Shown here: positions 11,117 through 21,383 of the stretch, in pieces | Layout: every line of letters begins with the position of its first letter | Position numbering within the stretch: position 1 is the stretch's first letter | NCBI GenBank assembly: GCA_003640385.1 | Contig: RCAB01000171.1 | Span: 56,073 to 120,072, forward strand | DNA length: 64,000 bases | Reading direction: 5' to 3' | From: Setaria digitata | Lineage: Eukaryota > Nematoda > Chromadorea > Rhabditida > Setariidae | Notes under the pieces: model-generated | Told to the model about the DNA's origin: nothing | The model's database searches: none | Seen by the model: only the letters and a program-made list of their open reading frames with translations | Translations under genes and position numbers: made by a program

Positions 11117-13967
11117 TCAGCGTGTAGAAGTTATTTTTTTTGGTCCATTGTTTTCATCATTTTGTGGAGAAATCAATGTTAACGCAGCAATTGCAGATGA
11201 ATCCAACAATAATGTTGACTTATTTGAACCAATACTTGTCTGTCTAGAAATCATTTCACATATATGTCTATGCAGAAAATACTATAGAGAAGTTTTGTTT
11301 TGTTTCTCGAATTCATTCCTACTCTCAAAATATAATAATAGCACTCATCCATAACGGCGAAAATAAACCACTACTATCAGCATTCAAAACTAAACCTGCA
11401 GAGGAATGGAGCATCTACTTTCGATGATTTGATTCCTTGATTTAACTCAGTGTTCTGCTTTGCAAATTTATACGAACTGATATTTAGATTTTCAATAGTT
11501 CCACAGTTAACTGATGGTCTTCGAAACACTAAATTCTGCGAAGCATCAATCCTGAAAAATGAATAATAAAGAGTCTGAAATTGCTTTCTCTTTCAGACCA
11601 AAAATTTTGAATACCTCAGCGCTAAACACAATCCTTTTCAAGTTATTGTTGTTTTCAGGAACTGCGCGACAAATAAAATTTTTTTACCCCCAGCTTCACA
11701 TAGATATAAAAAAAATTTTCTATTTTTTTTATATCTTCCCTCAGTTAATTATTTTCCTTTCTTTCTTTTCTTTTCTTTTTTTTTTTCGAACAAAATTACC
11801 TTTCATCGACAATGTGGAGCAATAAATCCTGTAGATTCGGCAAAGTTTTTCCGAGCTTTCTTGTTGTTATACCAAACGACCATCGAAGCTGTGATATGTT
11901 TCTATTCAACAGTGACATGCCTTCTTCAAATTTTTCACGATTCCGCGATATACCATAAAGAGGATATCTAAATACCTGGATACTTTTTTCAAGAATATAA
12001 GCTTACTTTTTTAGTGCGGCAAAAGAGTAATAAAAAGTAAGAAAGGCAGTAAAGGTTTAGAATTTTAAATTTGAGAAAAGCAAAACGCAAAGAACTAGAA
12101 AGTAAAACGCTTTCAACATGTAACTGATATTAATTTAAACAAGACCTACGTCTCATCAAGTACAGGATCTTTGATTGTTGATTTTGACCCGAAAAAATAC
12201 ATACTATATTGATAAGGAAAATTATATATTCTAGATAGTAACGACAAGATTTGAACAACATATCCAATGGCAGCGCTTACTTCTACGTCAGAATGCCCTG
12301 GAAAAAAAATCATATTTTCAGTGAATTTACAACAAACAAATCAATGCAAACAACTTATCGTTTATAAAATCGTTCATGTCGATACAAGGAAGGAAAGAAT
12401 TAACCAAGAGTAGATGAAGAATCTGGAAGATGAAGACCAGTGATACAGGCTACTGAATGACAAGTACACGTTGAGGGTAGCAAACGTGCTTCAGGTGTTG
12501 CGTTTAAATTGATAACATAAATACGCATCAGATCGCCAACCATTTTCCTTCGACGCCATGCCAAATGTGAAGCGATCAAGTGCAAATTATCTCTAACAAA
12601 CAATAACTATGTAGTTTGCAGATCTGAATAATATATGACAAGTTCCGGTAAAACATATTTTCTTTATTACTTAAAATGTTAATCAAATATTTATTCAAGG
12701 AACCAACACATGCAACTGATTTTTTTTACAACAAATATTAATGTCATACTATCACTATCCTGAACTAAAAAAAAATATATATTGCCTACTTTCCTAGCGT
12801 AAGGATCAAGAAGGACTTAATAAAACGTTATAAAATGTTTCAAATTCATTTAAGATCTGTTATCGCAATGAAATAAAAATGACAATACTTCGCTAGAGAA
12901 AGAGCAGTTTTCCGTTTCAGTAATTCTTCCTGCATTTTTATGACTTCGTGTGATCGCTTGCTAGTCGTTATATCTGCAACTTGAAATTATGATGTAAGAG
13001 TTTGACACCATTCAGAACGTATCTCTGCCAAAGAGCATTGTGTAGCATTCCAAAGATGATTTTGCTTGACATGTAGAAATGAGGAAATGAACTAAAGTAA
13101 AAGACATAGTCCTTAATTACTGTTTTTGGCTTCCTTATAGCTCTGAATGGTCATAAAATGTTTGTTTCTTCTATTGTTGTCATCAGCACGACTGTTTTTG
13201 TTGCAGCTAATGTTATTGGAAATAGTTTAATCTCATAAAACATGCCTATGTCTATCTATGAAATACTAATTCATCAGTTCAAATCTTGACATAGCACTTC
13301 TACTATTCAACCCTGTGAGACATCTCTGCAAAATAACTTTCTCTTTTTTTATACCTTTTTGAAACTTCTCGTCATTAAAATGAATCAATTTCATACGACA
13401 TGTCATTACACGACACTTCTGTCTCTCGACATAATCTCGCAATGCTCGAAGCTCAACTTGTTGACATTGCGCCTGTTCAGCCTAAAACAACAAATAATGA
13501 AACAAGTTGTTGGCAACGCAGGACTTATGGTTTCAAATTTTTTAAACGAGAAAATTTTAACCAGTTGACGATTTTCCTCCTCACTTTCCAACAATCTATC
13601 CAATTTTTCTCGTTGAAAAATAGCTACTGCTTGCGTTTCTTGCAATGCACGGCAAACATCACGTAATCTACAACATGGATCATTTATTATCCACTACATC
13701 CTTTTAGTAAATTCATTCCAGTCATCACAGACACAAGTATGGATGAAAGTAGAGCGTGACAAATGCATAACACTTCTACTAATTCGTGGAATATAACATT
13801 ATTCATATTAATTTGAATTTTTTTTTTTTTTTTTCATAAATGCAATACCTCTTCCAACTGTTGTATGTATATGACGGAACAAGTTTGTCCTTTACAACAT
13901 TGGAAGTTGATGGTCCATTCTCATTTCCTTCAGCAACCAACTCAACACTGCTGGTTGAACGGCTCAT
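11117..13967 (-). CDS. uvrg-1: UVRAG/VPS38-like autophagy and endosome protein
   Basis: Nine exons: 13849-13967, 13562-13667, 13355-13481, 12889-12973, 12405-12592, 12150-12297, 11800-11967, 11396-11551 and 11117-11267, joined in phase to 415 residues. Residues about 30-150 form a coiled coil starting like the UVRAG coil (SYTYNSWKRLRDVCRALQET). The BARA2-like part follows: LMRIYVINL, then ITGLHLPDSS, then AAIGYVVQILSLLS, then GSKSTIKDP, and finally the conserved LLNRNISQLRWSFG. UVRAG is the subunit that defines PI3-kinase complex II (VPS34-VPS15-Beclin) in endosome maturation and autophagy, and it also binds HOPS. Human UVRAG (699 aa) has an N-terminal C2 domain and a long disordered tail; neither is seen here. 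The last exon (serine- and asparagine-rich, stop TGA at 11117-11119) fits the phase but is the least certain. The gene symbol follows C. elegans usage. Confidence 0.85.
11702..11736. repeat. Intronic inverted repeat (14-bp arms)
   Basis: Arm 11702-11715 (AGATATAAAAAAAA) is the reverse complement of 11723-11736 with a 7-nt loop. It lies in a UVRAG intron and has the same A-run/T-run design as the hairpin in the VPS41 intron. Confidence 0.7.
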
Positions 13968-14651
13968 CAAACTTCAGCACCAGCCTTAAATGAAATCACT
14001 TTAAATCTTCTTCCTTCAAGCAAAACAGGAATTTCACGTCTACTCTTAAGCTGAGATCAGTTGTTCGCTTCAGTACTATAATGTATAAGTCGTGTAAAAC
14101 AGAAAAATGTTATCGATGTTCAGGTCATTCTGTCACATTTATTTCAATCGATTGAAAAGTAATTCTTTAGAAGTGAATACTAAACATTATATTCACATTT
14201 CTACTATGTAAGGATTATAAGATTAAAAAAAATTCAATATGTTGCTATTCCAGTTTTATGAATTACTAGAACAGCAATTTTTTAACGCTGCCACATGCAG
14301 TCAATACATTAAGACATAAATTCAGCTAAATGAGATGGTAATCAGAAACTAGTTCACGTACTATGTACTAAGCAAATATATCCTTTTTTTTTTAATGATA
14401 ATTAAAACGATATAGAATAAAAGTGATGTGTACAGAGAGAACGATTTGAAAATTCAATCAAGAAAAAAAAATCAATACAGACAATGATGTACATAAAGAA
14501 AAAGAAATATTGTTTAAAACATTTGTACACATTAGCAAAGAAAGGAAAATATGTCATTGTGCTTAATGCACATCTTCAAAATAAAATAAACCGATGCAAT
14601 ATTGCATTTTGTTCAAAAAAGAACTCTAAGCTTTTGTCTCATATGATCTAA
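13968..14651. other. Spacer between UVRAG start and FAM32A end
   Basis: About 680 bp between two genes on the same strand. An open stretch at about 13970-14045 (minus) reads in frame for some 25 codons before TGA and sits where an N-terminal exon could be, but it does not resemble a C2 domain and I did not add it. Confidence 0.35.
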
Positions 14652-15721
14652 TCACTTCGTCCATGAAACTTTAGGAATGTCGTTGAATTCGGTTAATTCA
14701 CTCATTTGTTGATTGAATTTTTCAACTTTTTCGCGATGACTTATAGCTGCTTTCTTTGCTAACCGTTCGAACTGTAAAAATATTAAATAGGCTTTCTTCA
14801 AATCATTTATAACAATTTTTTCTCCTGAGAGAGAAAAGAATAGTTTCAAATGTCATCAAATATATCGTAATTACAAAACACGAATTTGAAAACGAAGAAA
14901 TGCATATCTGTTGTAAAAGGTTCCCTTGATGCACATTTCCATCATATCAGAAACAAGTTATAATATCTAATTTCATTTATAGCATTTTTATTTATAACTT
15001 ATTTCATGATTTTACGGTGAGAAAGTGGTTAGTTATTAAAATATAGCACATTTTAAAAGGACTCAAATATTTATGAAAGTCAAATGACCACGAAATAAAA
15101 AAAAAACGGTTAAATAAAGAAAATAAAGATAGGTGTAATTCCTACTTGATTCTGCAGCTGTCGCTTTTCGAATGCAATCTCTGCTGGTGTCTTATATGTA
15201 ACTGTTGCGTCAGCATCTTTATGGATAGTTATATCAATACTTTTCAAATCTACACTTTCTTTTTTCTGCAAAATATGATAATTTTAGTTGAACAACAAAA
15301 GAATGAAACTATGCCGCATTAGCAAATTAAACACTCTTGTTTTGTTTTCCATATTTACAGATTTCCATTCGACTAAAATATCTCAATTTTACGAAAAAAA
15401 TTCCAAGACATGATTGTTAAACGATAAACCAATACTTTTTCACAGGCAGTATTATCAACCAACTGATAAAAAGTTTTATTCCGTAAATAACGTCACTCTA
15501 CGGATGACAATGTTTAACAAACAGAATAATTTGTAAAGGATACCACTATTAACGAATGCTTTATTTTGATGGTTTGCATTTTCCTTGTATAAATAGCAGC
15601 AATTTTTAAATACTTGACTTACTTTTTTCTTCAATTTTGACTTCCCTTTTTTTAATTTCAGGCCACCTCTGATTACTTCCTTATACGGATCATTTTCATT
15701 CTTACTGATATTATTACTCAT
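14652..15721 (-). CDS. FAM32A homologue, spliceosomal exon-ligation factor
   Basis: Three exons, 15623-15721, 15146-15265 and 14652-14771, give 112 residues, the same length as human FAM32A. The N-terminal block GGLKLKK is followed by a lysine-rich stretch. The middle carries the TPAEIAFEKRQ block (human TPAQAAFEKMQ). The C-terminus is almost invariant: HREKVEKFN, then TEFNDIPKVSWTK before the stop. In the human spliceosome the FAM32A tail reaches into the active site and promotes exon ligation, so conservation of the last 15 residues supports the same nuclear role. A run of Ts ending in AG at 15731-15732 lies 10 nt upstream of the ATG, a clear candidate trans-splice acceptor. Confidence 0.93.
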
Positions 15722-15730
15722 CTCTGGATC

Positions 15731-15732
15731 CT
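15731..15732 (-). promoter_or_regulatory. Probable spliced-leader acceptor of FAM32A
   Basis: The minus strand reads nine Ts then AG directly before the 9-nt leader of the FAM32A ATG. No upstream exon is visible, so this AG most likely accepts a spliced leader. Confidence 0.5.
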
Positions 15733-18137
15733 AAAAAAAAAGATCTTTAATATTTTTGAAAAAAAGACTGCTATGTTTACGAAAAATGACGACATAAACA
15801 GGTCTTAAAAGCAACAGCAACCTTACCAATTCAAATTCAAATTCAAATGACTGAAAAGATTTGAAATATATGCAATGCCATGGGATATCAAACATGTGGA
15901 AAAGCGTCAGGAGTTTAATCGCATTTGAATTGTATTTTAATTATGATTTACAAATTTTGATGCATGCTTAGCAATTATTATCTAACAGATATTTGTTAAA
16001 ATAAAATTCTAACACTGTTCAAGGTTTTGGCTAAATTGAGGCTCTGATAGCATCAAGATTCATGTCAAAACAAGATTAATATTGTCAGGATTGATGTAAA
16101 AATAAAATTCTGCTCTGCCACAATATACGTCAAAGTAAGATTTTGATACTACTTCGGACCCACGACAAAACTTTCGGTACTGCCTAGGCGTGAAACTTGC
16201 TAAAAAGAACTATCCATGACTTACGTTAAAATAAAATAAAACTCTTACGCTGGCCAGAATTCACATTAAAACAACAGCACCATGTGGAATCAACCTGAAC
16301 GTGAATGACGTGACCCAGAGACTAACCACGAAAATCGTTAGCAATCTAAATACAAACCTCTCCCTCACTGTGCCGTAGCGGAAAATGATACCTTCAGCGT
16401 AGTTTGGCAGTACGCTGGATGCGTAAGGTCACGTCTATCGACGTGTGTGTATGCAGGGTTTATCAACGTATGCGTATTACGTCTACCAACGTCTACACAA
16501 TTTTCCAACTTTCTAACATATTAACAGGTATCACGTTTCCGGCAGAAGTATTGATTGCAATAATGCTTGTTTGCATTCAGAATTTTACGGATGGACTCTC
16601 TTTCGATTTCTCTTTTTTTTTAACTTCATGTTCATCTAATCGTTCGTTTTGATTTAATTTTATACAGATTTCATTGTTTTTTTTTCTGTTTTTGTTTTCT
16701 TCTAGAGAAATTGCATGCAGATCTAAGAGAATTTATCAAATTTTCATCAAAGATTCAAGAGTTTTGCAGCAAAAATACACTTACATTTATACTGATTATT
16801 CAAAAAAAAAAAGAAGCTCTTTTTCCTTATCACTGTCAGTTTGTTTGGATGAAAAAGAATGATGTTATAGTCGTTACCCTCATACCTGTTGATAGTTCTC
16901 AAGGTACAAACTTTCTGCTCCAGTCGTAACATTTCTAAAGAATCTCGAATTATTCTGGAACATAATTTTAAATTATACATTATTTTTAAAGACACTGAAA
17001 ATATTTTGGTGAATAATGCCTGAATAACGGTTGTATTTAAAAAATTTTTCTTTTTTTTTTTTTGCCTTTTATTTGTTCTTAGTGGAATTCTGATGTGCGG
17101 AGTTCTGTACTACAAGAATAAATAATTTATTTTTTGCATTCAGAATTTATAATAAGTCTAAATAGAATGACTTGAAGTCTAGGCTTTAAAAGTGCATTTA
17201 TAATGCACCAATTCAGACTATAGCAAAAAGAAACTATTGGAGAGTTACTCCAGAAGTATTCTAGTACGATTATTTAGTAATATAATTATATCAAACGTTT
17301 TTGGTTCAATAATTTTCACCAAATTTCACTTTATTTTTTTCTTTGAAAACACTTTATATAGCAAGAATAGATTTTATTTATTTAGATATATGATAATTTT
17401 GATTTATTTATGAAGGAAGAGCTTAACGAGAAGCAAAGCTTCTCAACTGTATGAATACTATTTTGGACAAACATCAGAAATCGGTAGCTGAAATTGCATA
17501 TTCAGTGATTTCCTCTCTCGAATTTCCTTCTTTTTTATCTCTTGTCTTTCTGGTCTTTTTGAAGTTAGAACAAATCAGATACTGCTGGTTTTCTTTTTGT
17601 GTTGGTTAAAACGGATAAAAAACGTGGATTTTTGTTATATTTGGTTCGGTGTTCAGAATTTTCTTTGTAGTAGCATTGTGTTTCAATCAAAGTTTAGGTA
17701 CTCTTGACAACTAAACTGTTCCATCGTGTATACTTAACTAATTAACAAAATTACTAGATTTATTAATTTGAATTTTATGGAAATCGATTAACAGTGTGAT
17801 TTATTTCTACAGATAGTTTGTATTTGAAAGAGATGAGTATATTTTAGACTTCATTTTGATTCCTTGCACATTTTTTATTTTCCATTGTGATGTTTTTTGA
17901 TATAATTTCGAATAAATTTCAGAATTCCATTCAACATTTAACAAACTGCATGGGCTCAGACAAATTAGATGAATATTGTCAAACGCTTCAAGAATTCATA
18001 TATCTATGTCAGAAGTAGTTAATCCATTTGATTATTCCTAACAGTAACAGTGATCCACTGCTTGAGCAGTAGTGAACGGATAGGACATTTTGTGAGGTGA
18101 TTTGATTAGTTAAAAAGTTAAATTTCATACAAGATTG
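15733..18137. other. Intergenic region with possible stray exons
   Basis: About 2.4 kb between FAM32A and the TMEM254 gene. It contains the decayed repeat array at 15995-16290. At 16675-16980 both strands hold exon-like open frames (see findings). From 17000 to 18130 I see only AT-rich DNA with a T run near 17050. Confidence 0.35.
15995..16290. repeat. Decayed tandem array around ATGTCAAAAYAAGATT
   Basis: Related blocks recur with variable spacing: TTGTTAAAATAAAATTCT, ATGTCAAAACAAGATTAA, ATGTAAAAATAAAATTCT, ACGTCAAAGTAAGATTTT, ACGTTAAAATAAAATAAA and ACATTAAAACAACAG. Each is followed by 15-40 less conserved bases. This looks like an old tandem repeat or the worn end of a dispersed repeat. Confidence 0.5.
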
Positions 18138-18780
18138 TTATCGCCGATGTCCAAATGGTGCATTTTGATTGAGAAGTATTCGTAGTGATGGATAACCAAG
18201 AATAAATGTTTGTAACATCCATTTCATCCTATTATTCGGTGACATATTCAACGTAACGCATAATTTCATAGCGAAAAATGACTCTCCAAGATGGACTATC
18301 AATGCGAGTAAGTTGGTTATTACAGGGAGTAAAGGAAAACGTGTTCCCAAAAATTCCAGAAATTTTCCTGGCAAACCGAATTGGCGAAACCAATGCGCAT
18401 CGTACCATGCCATCTAAGCAGAATTACTTTTTAAAATGAGTTTTTAAAATTTAGTATAATTCCAAGTGTTACTATTCTCTTCTGAAAAAAAAAAAGTCAA
18501 AACAAAATGAATGAATTGTTTCCGATACAGCAAAACGAGCAAATTTCCTACCTTTTTTTTTCGGTTAATTAGTAGCTAAGCATCTTGATAAATTTTCACT
18601 ACAAAAATATAAAATAAGTTCAAAAGTTTGAAAAAAATCTTCAGAAAAACTTGAACGCTATTCCGGAGGGAAAAAAGATTTTTTTCTAAGCAGTACAAAT
18701 TGCAAACTTACAAAATTAATAGAAAGAGCGGCTGGTATAAGAATCCACCAGATTGGATGTGGTGATATGAAGAAGTTCAT
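18138..18780 (-). CDS. TMEM254-like (DUF4499) small membrane protein
   Basis: Two exons, 18712-18780 and 18138-18413, in phase, give 114 residues (human TMEM254 is 123). Residues 9-23 form one hydrophobic segment after a short N-terminus with HPIWW. After a loop (WYDAHWFRQFG) come the two helices that define the family: LALIVHLGESFFAMKLC, then KWMLQTFILGYPSLRILL. The HLGE and RxxWxxQTFxxGxxSLxxL signature agrees with TMEM254. The family has no known biochemical function. A shorter relative lies at 20154-20369 on the same strand. Confidence 0.8.
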
Positions 18781-20153
18781 CGTTCCTGTTCAACTTGAAA
18801 ATTCCTTAATTTCCAAAAATTATAAAAAATGGAAACTGCTCCAAAAAAAAAAAAAAAAAAAAAAAAGAGAGAACTCAAATGATCGAACAAACCCTACTAT
18901 CAGACGAATGAAATATCAATTTTTCATTAAATTTTTTTTCTTTTCGGAAATTTCTAGAAATGTTAACAAACTGCTGGATGTATTTTTAATTGGTCATGAA
19001 ATCAAATGAAATGAATTGTCTGTACTGCCTGTGTAACAGAGGGTAGCAATTTTCTTAAGATGTATTATCACATGCAAATCAGTTAGTTTATCATCATCAT
19101 AACAAATAAGACATCATTAATTCTCTCTACATTTCTTTTTTTTTTTTTTTTTTTGATTCTCACATTTAGAATATATTTTAACACTTTTTGATTATGCACA
19201 TATTTCAAAGTTCCATTAAAACACTCTTTTTTTTTTTTTTTTTGGACCTCAAATACTGTAATTCCGTACATCTCACATTTACCATATTATTTTCATACCT
19301 TTTTTAAAATTTTTTCCTATTGTTGAATTCAACAAAGAAAACCTTACATATCTGTTAGATTTGTTATCTTCTTCTTCTTTTTTCCTTCTTCCTCTGATTC
19401 ATTATCACTAAATAATATTTCACAAACTAAATTGGACAACCATTTCATCTCTGTCTCTTTTTTTTTCTTTCGCTATTGGTAGGCTCATATTTCGTTAATT
19501 AATAAAAGACACGAAATATGAGAACTGTTAAAGTCATGGATTTAATAATTTTGTTGCTTATCGGATATTTATTGTTTTCTTCTACCCTTAAATGACATAT
19601 GAAAACAACATAAGTGAGAAGCATGCAAAATGATAAGAAGCCTTTGAAATGAAACAACACTCTAGACTTAAGATTATTTTTCTAAGCGATGATCTAGCAC
19701 GACTCAAAGTAAGCCTTTCCTATATACCCAAATAGTAGCGTGAAATACAGGAAAAAAAAAAACGACATTTCAAAGTAAAATTTTTTGACTTAAAGATAGT
19801 TTTGAGAGATGAATGAAGCGACAGGAATGATTATTGACATGTCATGTAATGTGATTGTATCAGGCAGTAAACAGAAATGACAATGATACTGATACTGAAT
19901 GAAAAAGATCTCAAGGTCGATACATTAAATCAGTGCTGCATTCTACTCTTATTTATAATAGCCTCAATATATGCGTATATTTAATGAGTATACCTAAATA
20001 TTTGAAATTAATGTCTGAAATTTAGTTTCTCATTCGGTTGCTAAACTTTAAACTTTAACCTTTCTTTTTTTTTCTTTTCCGAAATATAAGAAGTAATTTT
20101 AGAGAAAAAAAAAAAAAAAGATAGAGGAGCTAGCTATTAGCCATATTGGAATA
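18781..20153. other. Intergenic spacer between the two TMEM254-family genes
   Basis: About 1.4 kb, AT-rich, with poly-A at 18843-18866, T runs at about 19137-19154 and 19228-19244, and a 12-bp perfect inverted repeat at 19484-19522. No gene seen. Confidence 0.4.
19484..19522. repeat. Inverted repeat, 12-bp arms
   Basis: CTCATATTTCGT at 19484-19495 is exactly complementary to ACGAAATATGAG at 19511-19522, around a 15-nt loop. Confidence 0.7.
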
Positions 20154-20369
20154 TCACAAACCAGCGGAAATATATCTGAAACGATAAAGTTGAAGGAAAG
20201 AAATGAAGCCGAAGCAGAAAATTTGTATGAACCATCGAAATGTACATGAGAATGAGAAATGCATTTGGTCACAAACATGTAATGCAAAAATTGCCATTAT
20301 TAGATTTGATGAAATGATGAAAAATACGACTACTTGTAGTATGCTATGCACAGTACCTTGCACCATCAT
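20154..20369 (-). CDS. Short TMEM254-family paralogue, possibly degenerate
   Basis: A single open frame of 71 residues whose last 50 line up with the C-terminal half of the TMEM254-like protein at 18138-18780: a helix ending in IFALHVC, then RWFIQIFCFGFISFLQL, which keeps the RW..Q.F..G..SL..L pattern. HxGE is not kept, and the first membrane segment and following loop are missing. A TTTTAG lies 9 nt before the ATG and could be a trans-splice acceptor, making this a short two-helix protein, or the gene may be decaying. It starts about 400 bp after the SDR stop codon on the same strand. Confidence 0.4.
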   Translation of the reverse strand: MMVQGTVHSILQVVVFFIISSNLIMAIFALHVCDQMHFSFSCTFRWFIQIFCFGFISFLQLYRFRYISAGL

Positions 20370-20776
20370 ATAACCGGTCTAAAATTAAAATGCAAAATAA
20401 TTTGCACAAAAATTGATAACAACTAATGATGAACTCATTTGTTTAAATGAATAAAAAAACAAATGACTGAATGATGAAACTAATTAAACAAGAAAGTTCG
20501 TTGTTTACAATTTTCGATTAAAAGACTTGTGCCACTATAAATTTCTGTCAGTTTTCTAAACTACTTGGATATTTTATTTATTTTTTTGCTTTTTGAAATT
20601 GCTGATCCCACATATTTCCAGTTATATTCTTTGATTTAATGTTCAGTTACTTATTCTTTCTTCAATTTCTTCTCTGAGAATAATCATAACAAAATTTCAA
20701 GTGCTTCCCTCCTAAATTCCTATTTTGCGATTGGTGAGAAAGTTAATTTTTATGAATTTAAAAGAAAAAATTTCAT
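20370..20776. other. Spacer between SDR stop and short TMEM254 paralogue
   Basis: About 400 bp of AT-rich sequence carrying the SDR 3' UTR; nothing else seen. Confidence 0.4.
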
Positions 20777-21329
20777 TCAAAAAATCACCATTAATATGAA
20801 ATAAACGATCAGCAGGACATATTTTACGCCACCATTCAATCTTTTAAAGTAATCCGTTTTTTTGCCAATAGTTATCTCATCGATTTCCAATTCATTATCA
20901 CTTAATGCCTCATAACGGCAGTTTAGATATTCTCGAGCAGCAATTTCTATGCGTTCCGACAATAATCTATAAAGATACAAACTTCTTTTGATATGCTCCG
21001 TTGATGATATGACCATAATTGAAACACATGTATAATATGCAAGTTTGAACTAATTTAGATTAATCAGAGTAAGACCACGGCAAATGTTACCTTCCTTCCC
21101 TATTCACTTTAACAAAACGGAACTTCTGATAACTCCGAACATATAATCATTAATTACATCTCTTGTACAGAATGCAATTCCACTGTTTACCATTACTTTT
21201 TAATTTCACCAACGAAAATTGTTGTTTTTTTAATAACTTCAATGAAGTTATTTTTCTTCTAATTTTAATCATGATTCAAAGAAAGTGTACGCTGTGCAAC
21301 ATGTTTTGATTCGAATATATATAAAAATG

Positions 21330-21383
<54 letters not shown>

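Noticed and set aside
13970..14050. Open minus-strand stretch just upstream of the UVRAG start
   Set aside because: It could be an N-terminal exon but ends in TGA right at the start region, and its sequence does not look like a C2 domain.
16404..16652. Plus-strand frame with NFTDGLSF, recalling ZIP zinc transporters
   Set aside because: The match is only a few residues, the next conserved ZIP motif (HEIPHE) is absent, and the frame runs into T-run-encoded Phe.
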